In this document: positions 1 to 11,192 of the stretch, one piece after another | Numbering within the stretch: position 1 is the first letter of the stretch | Layout: each line of letters begins with the position of its first letter | Assembly (NCBI GenBank): GCA_031841125.1 | Contig: CM063113.1 | Span: 60,691,211 to 60,755,210, forward strand | Direction of reading: 5' to 3' | Source of the DNA: Acanthococcus lagerstroemiae | Taxonomy: Eukaryota; Arthropoda; Insecta; Hemiptera; Eriococcidae | Length of the DNA: 64,000 nucleotides | Made by a program: the position numbers and the translations under genes | The notes under the pieces: generated by a model | Databases searched by the model: none | Told to the model about the DNA's origin: nothing | What the model saw: the letters and a program-made list of their open reading frames with translations, nothing else

Positions 1-1299
1 CATCTCCTGCAAAACTCCTGCATTTGCTCAAATGCTCCTGCATTTCACAAAATCTCCTGCAAACCTCCTGCATTTCACTCAAACCTCCTGCAAAAATCGT
101 ACTTTACTGCACCATGAAATATGTATTACAAACTTGCAATTTTCACAGAGAAATGAAAAAAAAGTGAATTAAAATTTTTCTTTTCTCATGAAAAAAATGG
201 TTGTTTGCACCACCAGTTGTTTGCATAAACTGATCAATCCGCAATGTGCCATTACTAGCGCTAGCATTAACATGTTTTTGAACTAGGTGGCAGGTATGTT
301 GCGCTGCCTAACGCGTATCGTTTGTAGGAGTGCTGATACGTTGACTGGTACTGGTGCAAATATTGCGTCTATGTCAATTCTGTATCTAACGTAAGTGGAA
401 AAATTGACGCACTTTTTAGCAAATGAGTTTAAAAAAAGATAAGATTGCCTACTGTATTACATATGGTCTTGGGCCTTACTTCAGACAGATCTTACTAGAC
501 GAAGTTCAAAACGCAGACACTATCTCAATAAAGTTTGCCAAAGCGCCCAAATGGATATGATCGTACATTATTGGGATTCTAGTAAACAGGAGGTATCAAC
601 TCGTTATTTAGCTTCCATTTTCCCAGAACGATGTACTTCTGATGGACTGTTCAAAGCAATTACAAATGCATTAAAAGATTTGAAGTTGAATTTATCTAAC
701 GTTTTGCAAGTGGCGATGGATGGCCCCAACGTTAATTTGAAATTATTACATTCAGATCTGTTGAAATACATGGAAGAGAATGGTATGAACAAAATGTTGA
801 ATTTGGGTACCTGTACCTTGCATATCGTCCATAACGAGTATAAAACTGCTCACGATAGCAGCAACTGGAATATTCATCGGTTGTTACGAAGTCTGTATTA
901 CCTCTTCAAAGACTTCCCTACTAGACGCGCGGATTTTAAATATTATTCCAAATCTTCGTTATTTACATTAAAATGTTTCTCTGTTCGATGGCTGGAAAAT
1001 GGAAAGGTATTACAGAGAGCATTGAATATACTACCTCATGTCAAGAAGTATGTTGAGGGCGTCAAAAATAACCCTCCTAAAACACACAATTACACTTATG
1101 TGACTGAAGCTCAGAAAAAGGAGTTTTTGGAAGCAAAATTACATTTTATGTCTTCAGTGTGTGATGACTTGTACCATTTTTTGATATAATACCAGAGCGA
1201 TGAGCCAATTGATACCCTTTCTTTATGAAGATCTTAGAACTGTTCTTCGAAACATCGGTACCAGATTTCTCTCCAAAGTCACATATAGTTTTGAAGATA

Positions 1300-2048
1300 C
1301 AGTAAAAGTCGCTTATTATAATGACGTTGGGCAAAGAGGATTTTATGACATAAAGCGGCGTATTCCACAAAACGACAGGAAAAATTCTGAACATGATTTT
1401 ATGATGTCAAAAATTCTTATATCTGATTTTCCCATTTTTTTTGCTAACTCCTCGGCTTTTTCGCGCATTAAAGGACCATTAACCCGCCCATCAGCTTCAC
1501 GAACATGATTGAACCACTGTAACAAAGCCTCTTCGACATCACCATCTTTTCCTGTTCTTTTTCTTTTTCGGCTGCTGTTTTCATTCTTGGCAATTGCTTC
1601 CTGGATGCTATCTCGTTTCTTCAGCAACTTCGACAAAAAGGGTTATGAAATACGGAGCTTGATGGCCGCTTCACTCTGCGTCACTGTTTTAGGCAATGCA
1701 TCATATTCGCGTAAAATTTCAGCTTTCTCGGCGACACTAAGATCACGACGACATTTATTGCTTGTAGATTTAGTCGACATAGTTACACGGTTGCTCACAG
1801 TTTTGTAACAAGACACAGACTGACCAGCGAGAAGCAAAGAAATGATAACATGTGAAAGAAAAAGTGCCAAGTAACTCATGTTTTTTCATGAAAATTATAG
1901 TCGTACTTCATTACAATAAGCGACTTGCCCATTCCAATAACCGGCAGATTTACAATGTATTTGTATACGGGAGGACGGGACTTGCTCATTTTTATGACAT
2001 TAAGCGACTTATGCCACTATCAGACATTATAATAAACGACTTTTACTG
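1300..2048 (-). mobile_element. Short Tigger/pogo-like element nested in the hAT gene
   Basis: The ends are inverted repeats beginning CAGTAAAAGTCG, at 1300 on the left and as its complement ending at 2048 on the right. Both are flanked by TA (1298-1299 and 2049-2050), the target duplication expected of Tc1/mariner/pogo elements. Removing the element and one TA restores an uninterrupted hAT reading frame (GAT-ACT-AAA-AAG). The subterminal motif AAGTCGCTTATTGTAATG is repeated near the right end at about 1900-1925 and again at 1980-2040. At 749 bp it is far shorter than an autonomous Tigger and keeps only the N-terminal part of the transposase, so it is an internally deleted derivative. Confidence 0.85.
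1400..1780 (-). pseudogene. N-terminal fragment of Tigger-like transposase (CENP-B type DNA-binding domain)
   Basis: Reading from the ATG at 1780 on the minus strand, the protein starts MSTKSTSNKCRRDLSVAEK and contains a psq/CENP-B N-type helix-turn-helix (QSEAAIKLRIS). An in-frame TAA at 1643-1645 interrupts it. The same frame continues with PFLSKLLKKRDSIQ, KRKRTGKDGDVEEALLQWF and GPLMREKAEELAKKMGKSD, which is the second, CENP-B-type helix-turn-helix domain. Homology stops near 1400, before any DDE catalytic domain, and the element terminus follows. It is therefore a DNA-binding remnant with one nonsense mutation. Known family members bind their own inverted repeats; this copy could do so only if the stop were read through. 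Confidence 0.8.
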
Positions 2049-2647
2049 TACTAAAAAGAACCTTTTACCACCAGAGAAGGTTAACGTCGGATTTGGAGCC
2101 AAAACAATTGTATCCAAATTTTCTCCGTTGAAGAAAATGAAATTTCTTGATGAATGTCGCGCTTTTCTTAAAGCATTGTACGATAAACTTTTGAGGAAGT
2201 CTGCAAAATTATTTTCATTTGTACTTCATTAATTTCATTCTCAAAATTTAAAAAGTATCATTTTTTTAGTCCTTTTCAATTTTGAAACCATTTTAATACA
2301 GATTTTTTTTTTTTGGGGGGGGGGGGGTGTTTCTAGTTGTTTGAACTGCTGAAAAACCTCCTGCAAAATCTCCTGCAAAACTCCTGCATTTCGCTTTCCA
2401 AAATTTGTTAGACACCCTGCATAACCGTTGAAAGCCTTCAGAATTTAACAGTTAAAGAAGGGGAACGTAAAAATATTGACAAGTTCAAAACTGTTCATTA
2501 CTGTACAAGGACACTAACATTACGCCCTGAAAATTTGAGCTGCAGCTGGACCTGTCCTTACTTCCTGAAGTACCTGATACGCAAATACTCTCTAGGCATG
2601 AAAATAAGAACGCACCAAGTGGACGTTGCGATGGAAGCAAAGTCCTT

Positions 2648-3008
2648 CAGGGTAGCGAAGAGTTTTTCCATGGGGGGGGGGGTTATGAAAATCCCAACTG
2701 ATTCAACTCAGAATTCCCAAATATCTAGGCAAAATAAAACCTTTTAACTTGTTGAATTTTTCTAACTAACTCAACTCAAAATTCGCAAGTATCAAAGCAA
2801 AAGAAGAAAAACCGTTTGACTTGTTGCGTTTTCCCAACTTCTCAACTCAGTTTCCAAGTATCAAGGCAAAAAAGAAACCTTTTTACCTTGTTGAATTTTC
2901 CCAACTCGCCTAACTGAAATGGTAAATTTTCCCAACTGCTGAGTGAAAAGTTCCTACAGGGAGGGGAAAGGGGGGAAGTTGCCCCCACCCCCTATCGGTA
3001 CGTCCCTG
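2648..3008 (+). mobile_element. hAT MITE, family 1, copy 1
   Basis: The left end is CAGGGTAGCGAAGAGTTTTT and the right end is the complement of CAGGGACGTACC. The flanking 8-bp target duplication is AAGTCCTT (2640-2647) and AAGTCCGT (3009-3016), with one mismatch. A run of about 11 G follows the left TIR. The interior repeats a motif of the form CAACTCAGAATTCCCAAGTATC. It has no coding capacity. Relatives in this window are at 37834 and at 44535-44825. Confidence 0.8.
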
Positions 3009-3016
3009 AAGTCCGT

Positions 3017-3825
3017 ACCACTCGGACAAAAATGAAAGAGAGGACGACCGGCAAAAGCGAGGAGACGTCTTCTAGTCCTAGATCTAGATTAACTTATTAC
3101 TCGGTACTTTCATTTTTATTTTCATATCGACATAAATGTTTTCATCGATATTTAATCAGTACAATGTGATAATATTTTTTATAGTGCGATATAGATTTCT
3201 TTATCGTTAAGTGATAAGTAGAACGTGAGAATATTTTTAATATCGTTCTGATCGATCAGTTTAGCGTGATTCTGATTATTTAACGTGAATATTTTCATTA
3301 AATGGGCAAACTATTATTTTATCGTGATTTGTATTTTTTAAAGCATTTTTTCCTATTTCTTGAAGCGTGCGATTAAATCCATCCCATAAGAAATCTTCGC
3401 TATTCGTTTCAAAAAAATGAAAAACTGTGCAGTATCTCTGAGGTAAAAGAAGGTCATCGCTTTCTTTCTTTGAATGAGAAGAACTTCGTTCCATTACCGT
3501 GGTTGGTTCAATTTTTGATTTAGTCTCGAAGCCTAAATTTCGGGTCCAATCAAAAAAGGATGCATTAGAAATTAGCGGGAACCCTTTCTTCGATACTTTT
3601 TGTTCGATTTTCTAATTCGAATCAATTTTGCCTTTTTGAAAGATGACATGTGTATTTAGGGCTCAAATTTACATCAGATAGAACTATTTAATATGATATT
3701 CGAAGTCTGAGAGCTAGGAAACCCTTATTATGATTGTTTGCTCAATTTTGTAGTTCAAATTTTAATTTCGCTTTATTATTCGAGTAGATTTGGATTTTAA
3801 GAGTTCGCGTGAAATATGTGATTAG
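3017..3825. other. AT-rich DNA with no recognised feature
   Basis: No credible reading frame, RNA gene or complete transposon was seen. Short open frames here lack codon structure. Several CGATAAATATT-like words recur between 3110 and 3300. Confidence 0.4.
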
Positions 3826-4686
3826 TAGGGCACGGAAGTTTTGCTTGCATTGCCGCCTAAATCTGAGCAATTTATTTCACATTTCATATCCTCCTGAGTG
3901 TACACACCAAATTTGAAAATGCATATTTTTGCATGTTTGAGAATAAAAGCATATTTGAAAGTAAATGCATATTTCTGCATAAATAATTAAATTTATGAAC
4001 AATTTGACTAAAAAATTAGGTTAAAATCCCGAAACCTTTTGAAATATACTCAAAAAATGAATAAAATTCAAATGAAAATAATATGTAGAATAAAAACTTG
4101 AAGAGTCGCAGCACGCAGAACCTCATGCTCATGATAACCGGAGATCTTCTTTATTCGGAAATTTGAAAAAAATATGTCTTCGTTCTATTGAATAAGATCA
4201 TTTCGTGAAAAAAAAAATTATAAATTTTGCACACGTATTCATCTGCAAAAGTGTTTCAATTTTACGAATATGATTTTATGAAAAACGTAAAAAAGTAAGA
4301 ATAAATGGGTTGGTTGCCCATTTGGAGGAAAATAAATGCATATTTAAAAAAATTTTACGTTAATTAAATGAGCTGTAATGATGGAGATTTTTTCAAAATG
4401 AAGTCTGAATGGGGAGGGGAGGGGAGAAGAAAACTTGAAACACGTGTCTCCTGTAGTGTAACATTTAATATGTCTTCGTACCTTAATTTAAAAATATTTC
4501 CATGGAAATTTCTATTAACAACACGGCTGCAGACTGTAGTCGCACAGAGTGCAGCAAGTGTCAACCACTGAATTCGTGCAGGGGGAAGCGTGTCGAAGGG
4601 AGCGTTACGGTTTTCGCTCAAGTATACCTGCCCAGTAGTCAAAGTATATAAAATGCTAAAATAAGTGCATATTTTTCCCTGCCCTA
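3826..4686. mobile_element. Non-autonomous hAT element, TAGGGCA family
   Basis: The ends are TAGGGCACGGAAG on the left and the complement of TAGGGCAGGGAAAAATATGC on the right. The 8-bp target duplication GTGATTAG is perfect (3818-3825 and 4687-4694). The motif AAATGCATATTT(T) occurs repeatedly near both ends, at about 3920-3990 and 4330-4350, and half of it is in the right TIR, which suggests subterminal transposase-binding sites. The element is 861 bp. A 92-codon minus-strand frame at 4364-4642 has no family match that I can recognise and may be decayed coding sequence. Confidence 0.85.
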
Positions 4687-4694
4687 GTGATTAG

Positions 4695-7162
4695 ATATTC
4701 GAAATGAATAACCCAGAAAACCCGTATTTCGATACTGAACTCATTTTTGATAACTTTTTAAGAATTTCTAGTTCTACCCTGAATGTCCGACTGAGGAATC
4801 TTCGTAATTCAGGGGTAAGGGGAAACACCATCCCCTTAACCTCTGACTATCAGCTCCCAATTTCCTATAGTCTTGGTTGCCTGTTTTCAGTATTTATAAT
4901 ACAATGTGCTATAAATTTTCACTTTTGATGGTGACCCAAGAAACGAATCGATCTTTTTAAATCACTTTTACGTGCTGATATCAATTCGGTCAATTAACCC
5001 TGAGCCCTCAGATTTCCTGTGAATTGTCCGTTAAAAACAGGCCAGCCATTTTGGGTGTTCTTCGAGGTCATTTCTAAGCTGTTTATGATTTGAATCCCTT
5101 ATTTAATCTTTAAATTTGTATGCAGTTTTCTTTTCCCTACAAAATGACCGTCAAAAATTCGATAAGGCCAAATTTTACCATTTTTCTATCTATCATTGCA
5201 GAATGCAGTGATTTTAAGCTTCTTTTCTGTGCTGATTCTGAATCAAATTTTAAAATACTGATTAATTTTTTTTTCTTCTGAAAATAGTACTAAAAATAGA
5301 AAAAAATTAAACCTCATACGAGCAGGTCAGTCCATGTTAGTTTGACCAGTCGTGGCATTTTACCCTATCGATTTTGACCAAATTGACGGGGATGATTTTA
5401 GGGTACCTCGGTAGTATCATTTTAAAGTCGTTTGGCAAGGTATTCATTCGGTCTCGAGTTTTCGATGGTTTTCAAAAATGGCTATTTTCAAAGCACATGA
5501 TTGAATTTTTGCTATATATCTCGCTACAGAATAGAGGTATAAAAAAGATATACTAGGTCTCGTTTTAAAGGTTTAGGTAGTTCTTGTAAATTTTAGACAA
5601 CTTTCCAGTTCATAATTATATAGTTTCTAATATGCCTACATATTTTTCAAGGAGTATTGTCAAAGTTTTTGCCAATTTTCTGTCCGAATTCGGTGAGAGT
5701 AATTTTCCGTCCAACAAAGAAAGAATTCGTCTGAAAATTAACTTTCTAAAAACATAATTGGAATACAACGCTTTTGTTATCAAGAACTATCAGTAAAGGG
5801 AAATGTTTGAACATTTCCGCTTCATTTTAGGTGGGTAACGATTTTGGAAACTCAAATCCCGTTATATTTGCTAGAAGTATTCGCTCACTTTCGCGAGAAT
5901 TAAACTGAGTTCAACCTTTAAAGTCTTCTAAATTTTTCGAAGTGTATTTATTATTTATACTGTAAAGTTCAGATCCGTACTGGAGCCTATGTTGCGGAAT
6001 GAGAACGCACTGGTTCGATTTTGCGGCCTGAGGCTAAGCTCGTTAAAATTAAATCTCCGGTGACACCGTCTCCAGTTCATGACGTCAGTCTCCCTTACAC
6101 TCGCTCGGCATTTCAATTTTCGAGGAAAAAAATAAAAAATATTCAAATCAACTCTATAAATAATAAAAGAGACCGAAAATTAAAACATTTCAATCGCCGA
6201 AAGTGTTTCCTTTTTTTTTTTTGAAACGAGCGCGTTCATTTTCAACTGAATTAAAAATGTCGAATAATTGAAATATTTGACGACGAAAAAATTTCTCTGG
6301 TTCGCGTTTCCATCTTACTTTCTCTCAAAGCGGTTTAACCCCGACCCAGGGCTGTCATCGGCAATTTCTGCGACGAATTTCATTTCAGCGGAACTTGGTT
6401 CCCTGTACTCTCATTGGCGCCGATTTCACTTTTGAGAGAAATAACCAGTACCACATTATGTAAATATTTTCTGCGGTGTAATGACCGAGATTCGTTCTGT
6501 AATGCAGTCACGTTTCAGCTGTTGCCTCAATATAGTCTCAATCGGCTCTTGAGGGCATGCAAACGGTCGCGTCGCCGTATTCCTCAACTCATTCCGTTTA
6601 TTAAATTCCGTCTAGCGTAAAACTGCCTCCGGATTTCGCTGTTGGACTGTACTTGATTCTTCATCGCCTCGGAGATCTGCGGTTTGCAAGCCGAGGTCGT
6701 ACTCGGTTGTCATTGAAATTCTTTGGTGCAGTAATTGTGAACGAATTCCACTTAAAATTTTGTGATTCGCGAAAATTAAACCATCTAGGGACATCCACCA
6801 GTAGGCCATTTTGTGCCGCCTAACTTTTACAGACAATTGATTCACCAGGGCCGACCCTCTGCTCGACGGTGTTTCGTCTGTCAGTCTGTCCATTTACTAG
6901 TCCGTCCGTTCCAGATTTTAAATTCTTTTTCCGAAGGGGCAATATCAATCTTTCTGTTTACGAAGTTGTACTTGGTCAAGGTGAGGAGGTAGCTAGCTGG
7001 CTTCTTTTCTCGAAAAAAGAATCAGTTTCTCATTCCACGAAAACGTAATTTTGGTGTTTTCTTTCTTAAAGAAAGAAACAAAGTTTTTCTTATTCAGAAT
7101 AGAGAAGGGAGGATCTCTCGTTTTTCGAGGATTTTTTTTTATTATTTTGATAATCGAATCGG
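4695..7162. other. Non-coding DNA with no recognised gene
   Basis: The stretch is AT-rich until about 5900 and more mixed after that. A perfect CRE-like octamer TGACGTCA lies near 6080, but single octamers are expected by chance. Short open frames around 6000-6900 overlap on both strands and show no family resemblance. Nothing here can be annotated with confidence. Confidence 0.4.
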
Positions 7163-7784
7163 TGAGAACCAAAAGGGGGAAAGTCCAAAATTATCATTTT
7201 TGACGAAAATCGGTGTATTGAAGTATCGCAGATCAACTGGTGTGGTTGAAATTTCGCGAAACCGCCGAGAAAGTGCTTTTTGGCAACGTCGCACTATCGC
7301 GTTGGGAACTAGAAGGGGTCTAGTGCAATGCAATTCTGCTAAAATTCATCTGTGCCTGTAGTCTTCACTGATATGAGCTAGTAAACATACCGAATTGTGT
7401 GATGCGTGGTTTTAAACTTTCGCTATCTTGAAAAGCGATTTACTAAACATTTTGTAACTCTCAGGGACTTTGGTCAAAAGTCAGATCAACGCTAAAGTGA
7501 TGCATTCAAGTATAGGAACAAGTTCCATTCGATTCCCGGCGAAATGAGAAAAAAATTCAGACTGAGAACCAAAAGGAGCTGAGTCCGCTTTCTTTCAGGG
7601 GACATATCTCCGGTGCATCTGAATTTTTTTTTTTTTTTTTTGTAATTCTCTTGAAAGCCGTGTCTTGTGGTCCTCTTTCAATGCCCTAAAACACGCTTCC
7701 CACAATTTTTGGGTTATCGAAAAAATCAGTTTTTTGTGTCTCCTGAAAAATGCAAAAAGTGGACTTTCCCTCTCTTGGTTCTCA
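7163..7784. mobile_element. Candidate TIR element with TGAGAACCAA ends
   Basis: The left end reads TGAGAACCAAAAGGGGGAAA and the right end is the complement of TGAGAACCAAGAGAGGGAAA, giving imperfect inverted repeats of about 24 bp. A third copy of GAGAACCAAAAG occurs inside at about 7566. The element would be 622 bp and non-coding. No clear target duplication was seen, so the superfamily is open. Confidence 0.5.
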
Positions 7785-7999
7785 TCAATTCAATTGACTT
7801 TGCTCGTCTAAAGTGTGAAATTTGGATGTTGGGGGTCGGAATTAAATCCAGGTACAAGTTTAAATGCGATTTCTGACTCAGCGACCCAACAACAAACCTC
7901 TTCCATTCTGATATAGTGCTGGATACCTTCCCATTATTTGAAAATTAAAAGTTAATGTAGTATGACTCAACCTTTTGCTGGAAAAGAAAGTAGACCTGG

Positions 8000-9175
8000 T
8001 TACTTGTAGATTGGCAATGGTCTCATTTCGATCCGACATCGCGCTCGCGGAAGAACATTGTGTAGTTATAGTACTGTTTTCTATTTTTGAATCCTCTTCA
8101 CTCCATTGGTATCTTTACCTTGTTGATGATATATATTCCTTAGTCTCTCGACTAGTAAGTTGTGTCTCTCCTCTTTTCTCTCTTCTTTGCTAATATTTTC
8201 ATTTCGGAGAGGGATGGATACTTTGTATTCTTCGTTATCTGCTCTTCATAGCCTTCCTTTCTGGTTCTTTCCCTCGACTATTTCTTCCAGCAGTAATAAC
8301 ATTGTCATTGGATGTTTTATGACCTATCATTTTAACTTTCTCTTTGCAATTATTGCAAATTTCTCTTTACCTTACTATTTGCCTCAATACGTCCTCATTC
8401 CTGATCTTTTCTATCCATTTGAATTCTTAAGTTAACATTCTCCGATAACACCACATTTCATAAGCTTCTATTTTTTTTCTTTCTTGTGTTCCTGTTGCCG
8501 AGGTCTCACATCCGTACCATGTTATACTCCAAGTATACGTTTAAAGAAATCATCTTATATTTTTGAATCTGTCCTCTTTTTGAAGAAAAAAGCTCTCTTA
8601 GCCTGTTCCATTCGACTCTTCATACTTGTTTTACTTCTTCCATCTTGTGTTATCAGACTTTGTGAGTATTTATATTTCTTTACCTCCTTTTTTTCACCTC
8701 CTGTTTCCATATTTATTGAATTTTGTTCCCATGTACTGACTACCACCACTTTGGTTTTATTCTTATTCATCTTTATTTTATATTTTATTTTCAACGTTTC
8801 ATCCAACTTTTTCAACTTTTTTTTTTAGTTCTTCTTTACTTCTTTCCATTACCGCAATATCATCCGCAAACCTTATATCATTCTAACCGTATCTCCTTGT
8901 ATTACCGCGTGCTTGATTTCCTTTCATTTATTTCTTCAATTACTCACATTTTTCTATACTTAGAATGTACTGGTGATAAACAGTTACTTTGTCTCACTTC
9001 TTTTTGGATGTTTGCTTCTCCCACTTCATATCCTCTATTTGTATTTGAGCCCTTTGATCTTTATATAGGTTCCATATTACTTTTCTTTCTCTACACTTGC
9101 CTAACTCATATATCCTTTACTATTTGAAACATTTTTGATCGTTCAACATTATCAAAAGCTTTTTCTGAATATACA
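8000..9175 (-). pseudogene. Decayed LINE reverse transcriptase, C-terminal half
   Basis: Read on the minus strand, the region shows AFVYSEKAFDNVERSKMFQ near 9160-9120, the position of the first RT aspartate block of non-LTR elements. At 8815-8555 it shows NKNKTKVVVVST and SLITQDGRSKTSMKSRMEQA, the thumb region shared by RTE-like and related LINEs. At about 8330-8200 lies a degenerate IGHxxxxDNVITAGR tail. Several stops and frameshifts separate these blocks, and the FADD active-site block is not readable. No poly-A tail or target duplication was found. It is a fossil; the clade is uncertain. Confidence 0.65.
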
Positions 9176-9338
9176 AATGCTACGTAATATTCGATTTTGA
9201 TTATAAAAAAGAGAACGGAAAGACCCCGGTGTCATTCTCGGTTGTCGGTGACTCCTTTCCCAAAGTGGGGGGATGTAAGATTCCGTCACGCCGAAATCTT
9301 GGTTGCGATGATACTCGCAGATAGATTCGTGCAGAGTG

Positions 9339-11186
9339 CAGTGTTGCCAGACGTACGGATTTATCAGTACTTGTACTGAAATTTGAGCTCGTACGGATTT
9401 CTGTACTGAAATCCGAAAAAGTACGGATTTTTGACCCAAATTACGCCTTTCTCCACTTCTGTTTCAACAAAGTCAGAAACGAACATCAAACAATAAACAA
9501 ATAAAAGTGCTGTCCATTCTTTCTAAACATACTGGGTGGTTACTGTTGGTCAACGCTGTTGGTGTAAGTTGCGGTACTCAGCTCTGCTTAGCTCCGTCAT
9601 GGAAACACTTTTTTTATATTTTTGTCTCTCTAAGTATAACATGAATCTTCCTGAAAATGAAACCTCTCTTCTTAGAAACCCATCTCCAAGACCATGAATT
9701 CTAACTCTTGATTCCTCTTTACATAAATTGTGATAAGAAATCCAAACATGTCGCTTCTAATTTGATTCGGATTCAGTCAACATATTTATGCCAACTAGAG
9801 ATTTAATTTTATAAATGCAATACAACAGCTTATCAGGGGCTATGGAGAGTGACTTAATAACTTGCAATTATATCTACAATTATTAATTAATGTAAAATGA
9901 ATTAATTTATCACAATAAGTTGTATGGAGTAAAATAAAATTTAAAAAAAAAAGAAGATTACACTCCAACTATGCTATCGCGTCTTCATCTTTGTGTTAAT
10001 TTCTTTTTGAAGCAAATTTTTCGGAGGACTGAATGATCATCACGTCATCAGATCGAAAATCTATTTAAAAATATTCGCGACGGGACACGAAGGATGCGCT
10101 GCAGGTAGCAAAATTAGGAAACTGGACGAAAATATCATCACATGTATTGCGCTTCTGGGAGAATTTCGTAAAATCTAGAATATCTCATTAGGTAAATATA
10201 ATTATTTTTTTTTTGAAAATTGAAGAGAACTTAATTTATTTCACAGTAAATTTCGAATATAACGTGCTCACATCAAGACAGTCAATATTCAGTAATAATT
10301 AATCTACTCTCTCAAATTCGACTGTACCTTTCATACGCCCTTATCAGGACCGATGACGGATCATACTTTCGTCCAGTATCCTAATTTTGCTATCTGCAAC
10401 GCACCCTTCGTGTCCTGACACGAATAAGGGTGTAGGAAAACTTGAAAAGTACATAGTGTCAACTGTCAAGTCGAATTTGAGAGAGTAAATTACTGAATAT
10501 TGACTGTCATTTCCATGAACGCGTCTTGATGCGAGTGAATTACATTCGAAATTAGCTCGGAAACAAATTGAGTTCTCTTTAATTTAAAAAAAAAATACTT
10601 ATATTTATCGAGATATTTTGGATTTTACGAAATTCTCCCATAAGTGTACGACATTCATTTGATCATATTTTCGTCCTGAACACTAGTGCTCCTGATGAGG
10701 TATCCTCTCGCGAATAGCTGAAATAGAGCATACCAAGTACCAACTAGTGAAATGCTGGGCGCATCGCGGAAGCTGGGAATTTATTTTTATTCAGAGTGAA
10801 TTCCCAATCTAATCTTCCCTGAAAATAACTTCCCACCCAAAATTTCTTTCCTTCCCAGTTTTTTTTCTTCTGGGAATATTCCCACCGCCCAACGCTAGTA
10901 CTAAAGCGCGAGACTAGTACCAGCCTCTCTCTAAGTTAAACCAAAGATAGGAAGTGGGACGAAACTGTATTTCACTCCTCTGTCTGTTAACCTAGTGTAA
11001 CTAGTTATCAAATTCTTGTTTAATATTAATACTGAAACGTGAAAATTGAAAATACATGAAAAACTACATTTTAGCCGTTTGAAAATGATTCTGTCCTAAA
11101 GGAAAGGTTCTCGGAAAAAATCCGTACAAAATCCGTACGCGCCCTTCAGATGTACGGATTTCGGAAAATCCAATCTGGCAACACTG
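9339..11186. mobile_element. TIR element with CAGTGTTGCCAG ends
   Basis: The left end is CAGTGTTGCCAGACGTACGG, followed by several copies of GTACGGATTT. The right end carries AAATCCGTAC copies and finishes CTGGCAACACTG. A 6-bp direct repeat AGAGTG sits directly outside both ends (9333-9338 and 11187-11192). An 8-bp hAT duplication is not evident. The interior has no transposase; its main content is a long imperfect inverted repeat (10083-10676). CAGTGTTGCCA termini are common in animal hAT-like MITEs, but the superfamily is not settled by the 6-bp flank. Confidence 0.7.
10083..10676. repeat. Long imperfect inverted repeat (hairpin of about 200-bp arms)
   Basis: Sequence at about 10114-10322 pairs with the reverse complement of about 10473-10676. 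Shared words include GACGAAAATAT, TTACGAAATTCTCCCA and GTCGAATTTGAGAGAGTA, with small indels. A second, shorter pairing links GACACGAAGGATGCGCTGCA at about 10086 with the complement near 10393-10413. If transcribed, either strand would fold into an extended double-stranded RNA. Confidence 0.75.
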
Positions 11187-11192
11187 AGAGTG

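Larger units (their letters stand above)
423..2232 (+). pseudogene. hAT-like transposase pseudogene, frameshifted and interrupted
   Basis: The protein can be followed in pieces along the + strand. From 423 it reads DKIAYCITYGLGPYFRQIL, then shifts frame near 545. It continues from 551 with MDMIVHYWDSSKQEVSTRY, AMDGPNVNLK and GTCTLHIVHNEYKTA, and reaches stop codons at 1187-1189. A second frameshift near 1195-1210 leads to LIPFLYEDLRTVL. A 749-bp element then interrupts it. The sequence resumes at about 2051 with KNLLPPEKVNVGFGAKTI and ends at 2232. These blocks match a widespread animal family of hAT-like transposase-derived proteins with MDGPxVN, G(S/T)CxLHIVH and VGFGAK motifs. At least two frameshifts and a stop make it non-functional even without the insertion. 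No catalytic residues are claimed because the family alignment could not be run. Confidence 0.75.
1..2419 (+). mobile_element. hAT-type DNA transposon, left end outside the window
   Basis: The right terminus reads as the reverse complement of CAGGGTGTCTAACAAATTT, ending at 2419, which is a typical hAT-style CAGGG end. Just inside each end lie short direct repeats of CTCCTGCA followed by AAA or TTT: about seven copies in 1-100 and three in 2348-2390. The first base of the window is already inside the left subterminal repeats, so the left inverted repeat and the 8-bp target duplication cannot be checked. Between the ends lies a broken transposase gene (423-2232), interrupted by a Tigger-like insertion (1300-2048). 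A run of G occurs at about 2314-2327. The assignment to hAT rests on the terminus and on the transposase match. Confidence 0.7.

Noticed and set aside
1..100. CRISPR array from the regularly recurring CTCCTGCA
   Set aside because: The repeats are 8 bp with 5-15 bp spacing and also occur at the other end of a hAT element.
6078..6088. CREB/AP-1 site near 6080
   Set aside because: An octamer alone is expected by chance in 64 kb and no promoter is associated.
8160..9127. Hydrophobic plus-strand frames as membrane proteins
   Set aside because: They are the antisense of a decayed LINE reverse transcriptase and owe their hydrophobicity to T-rich DNA.
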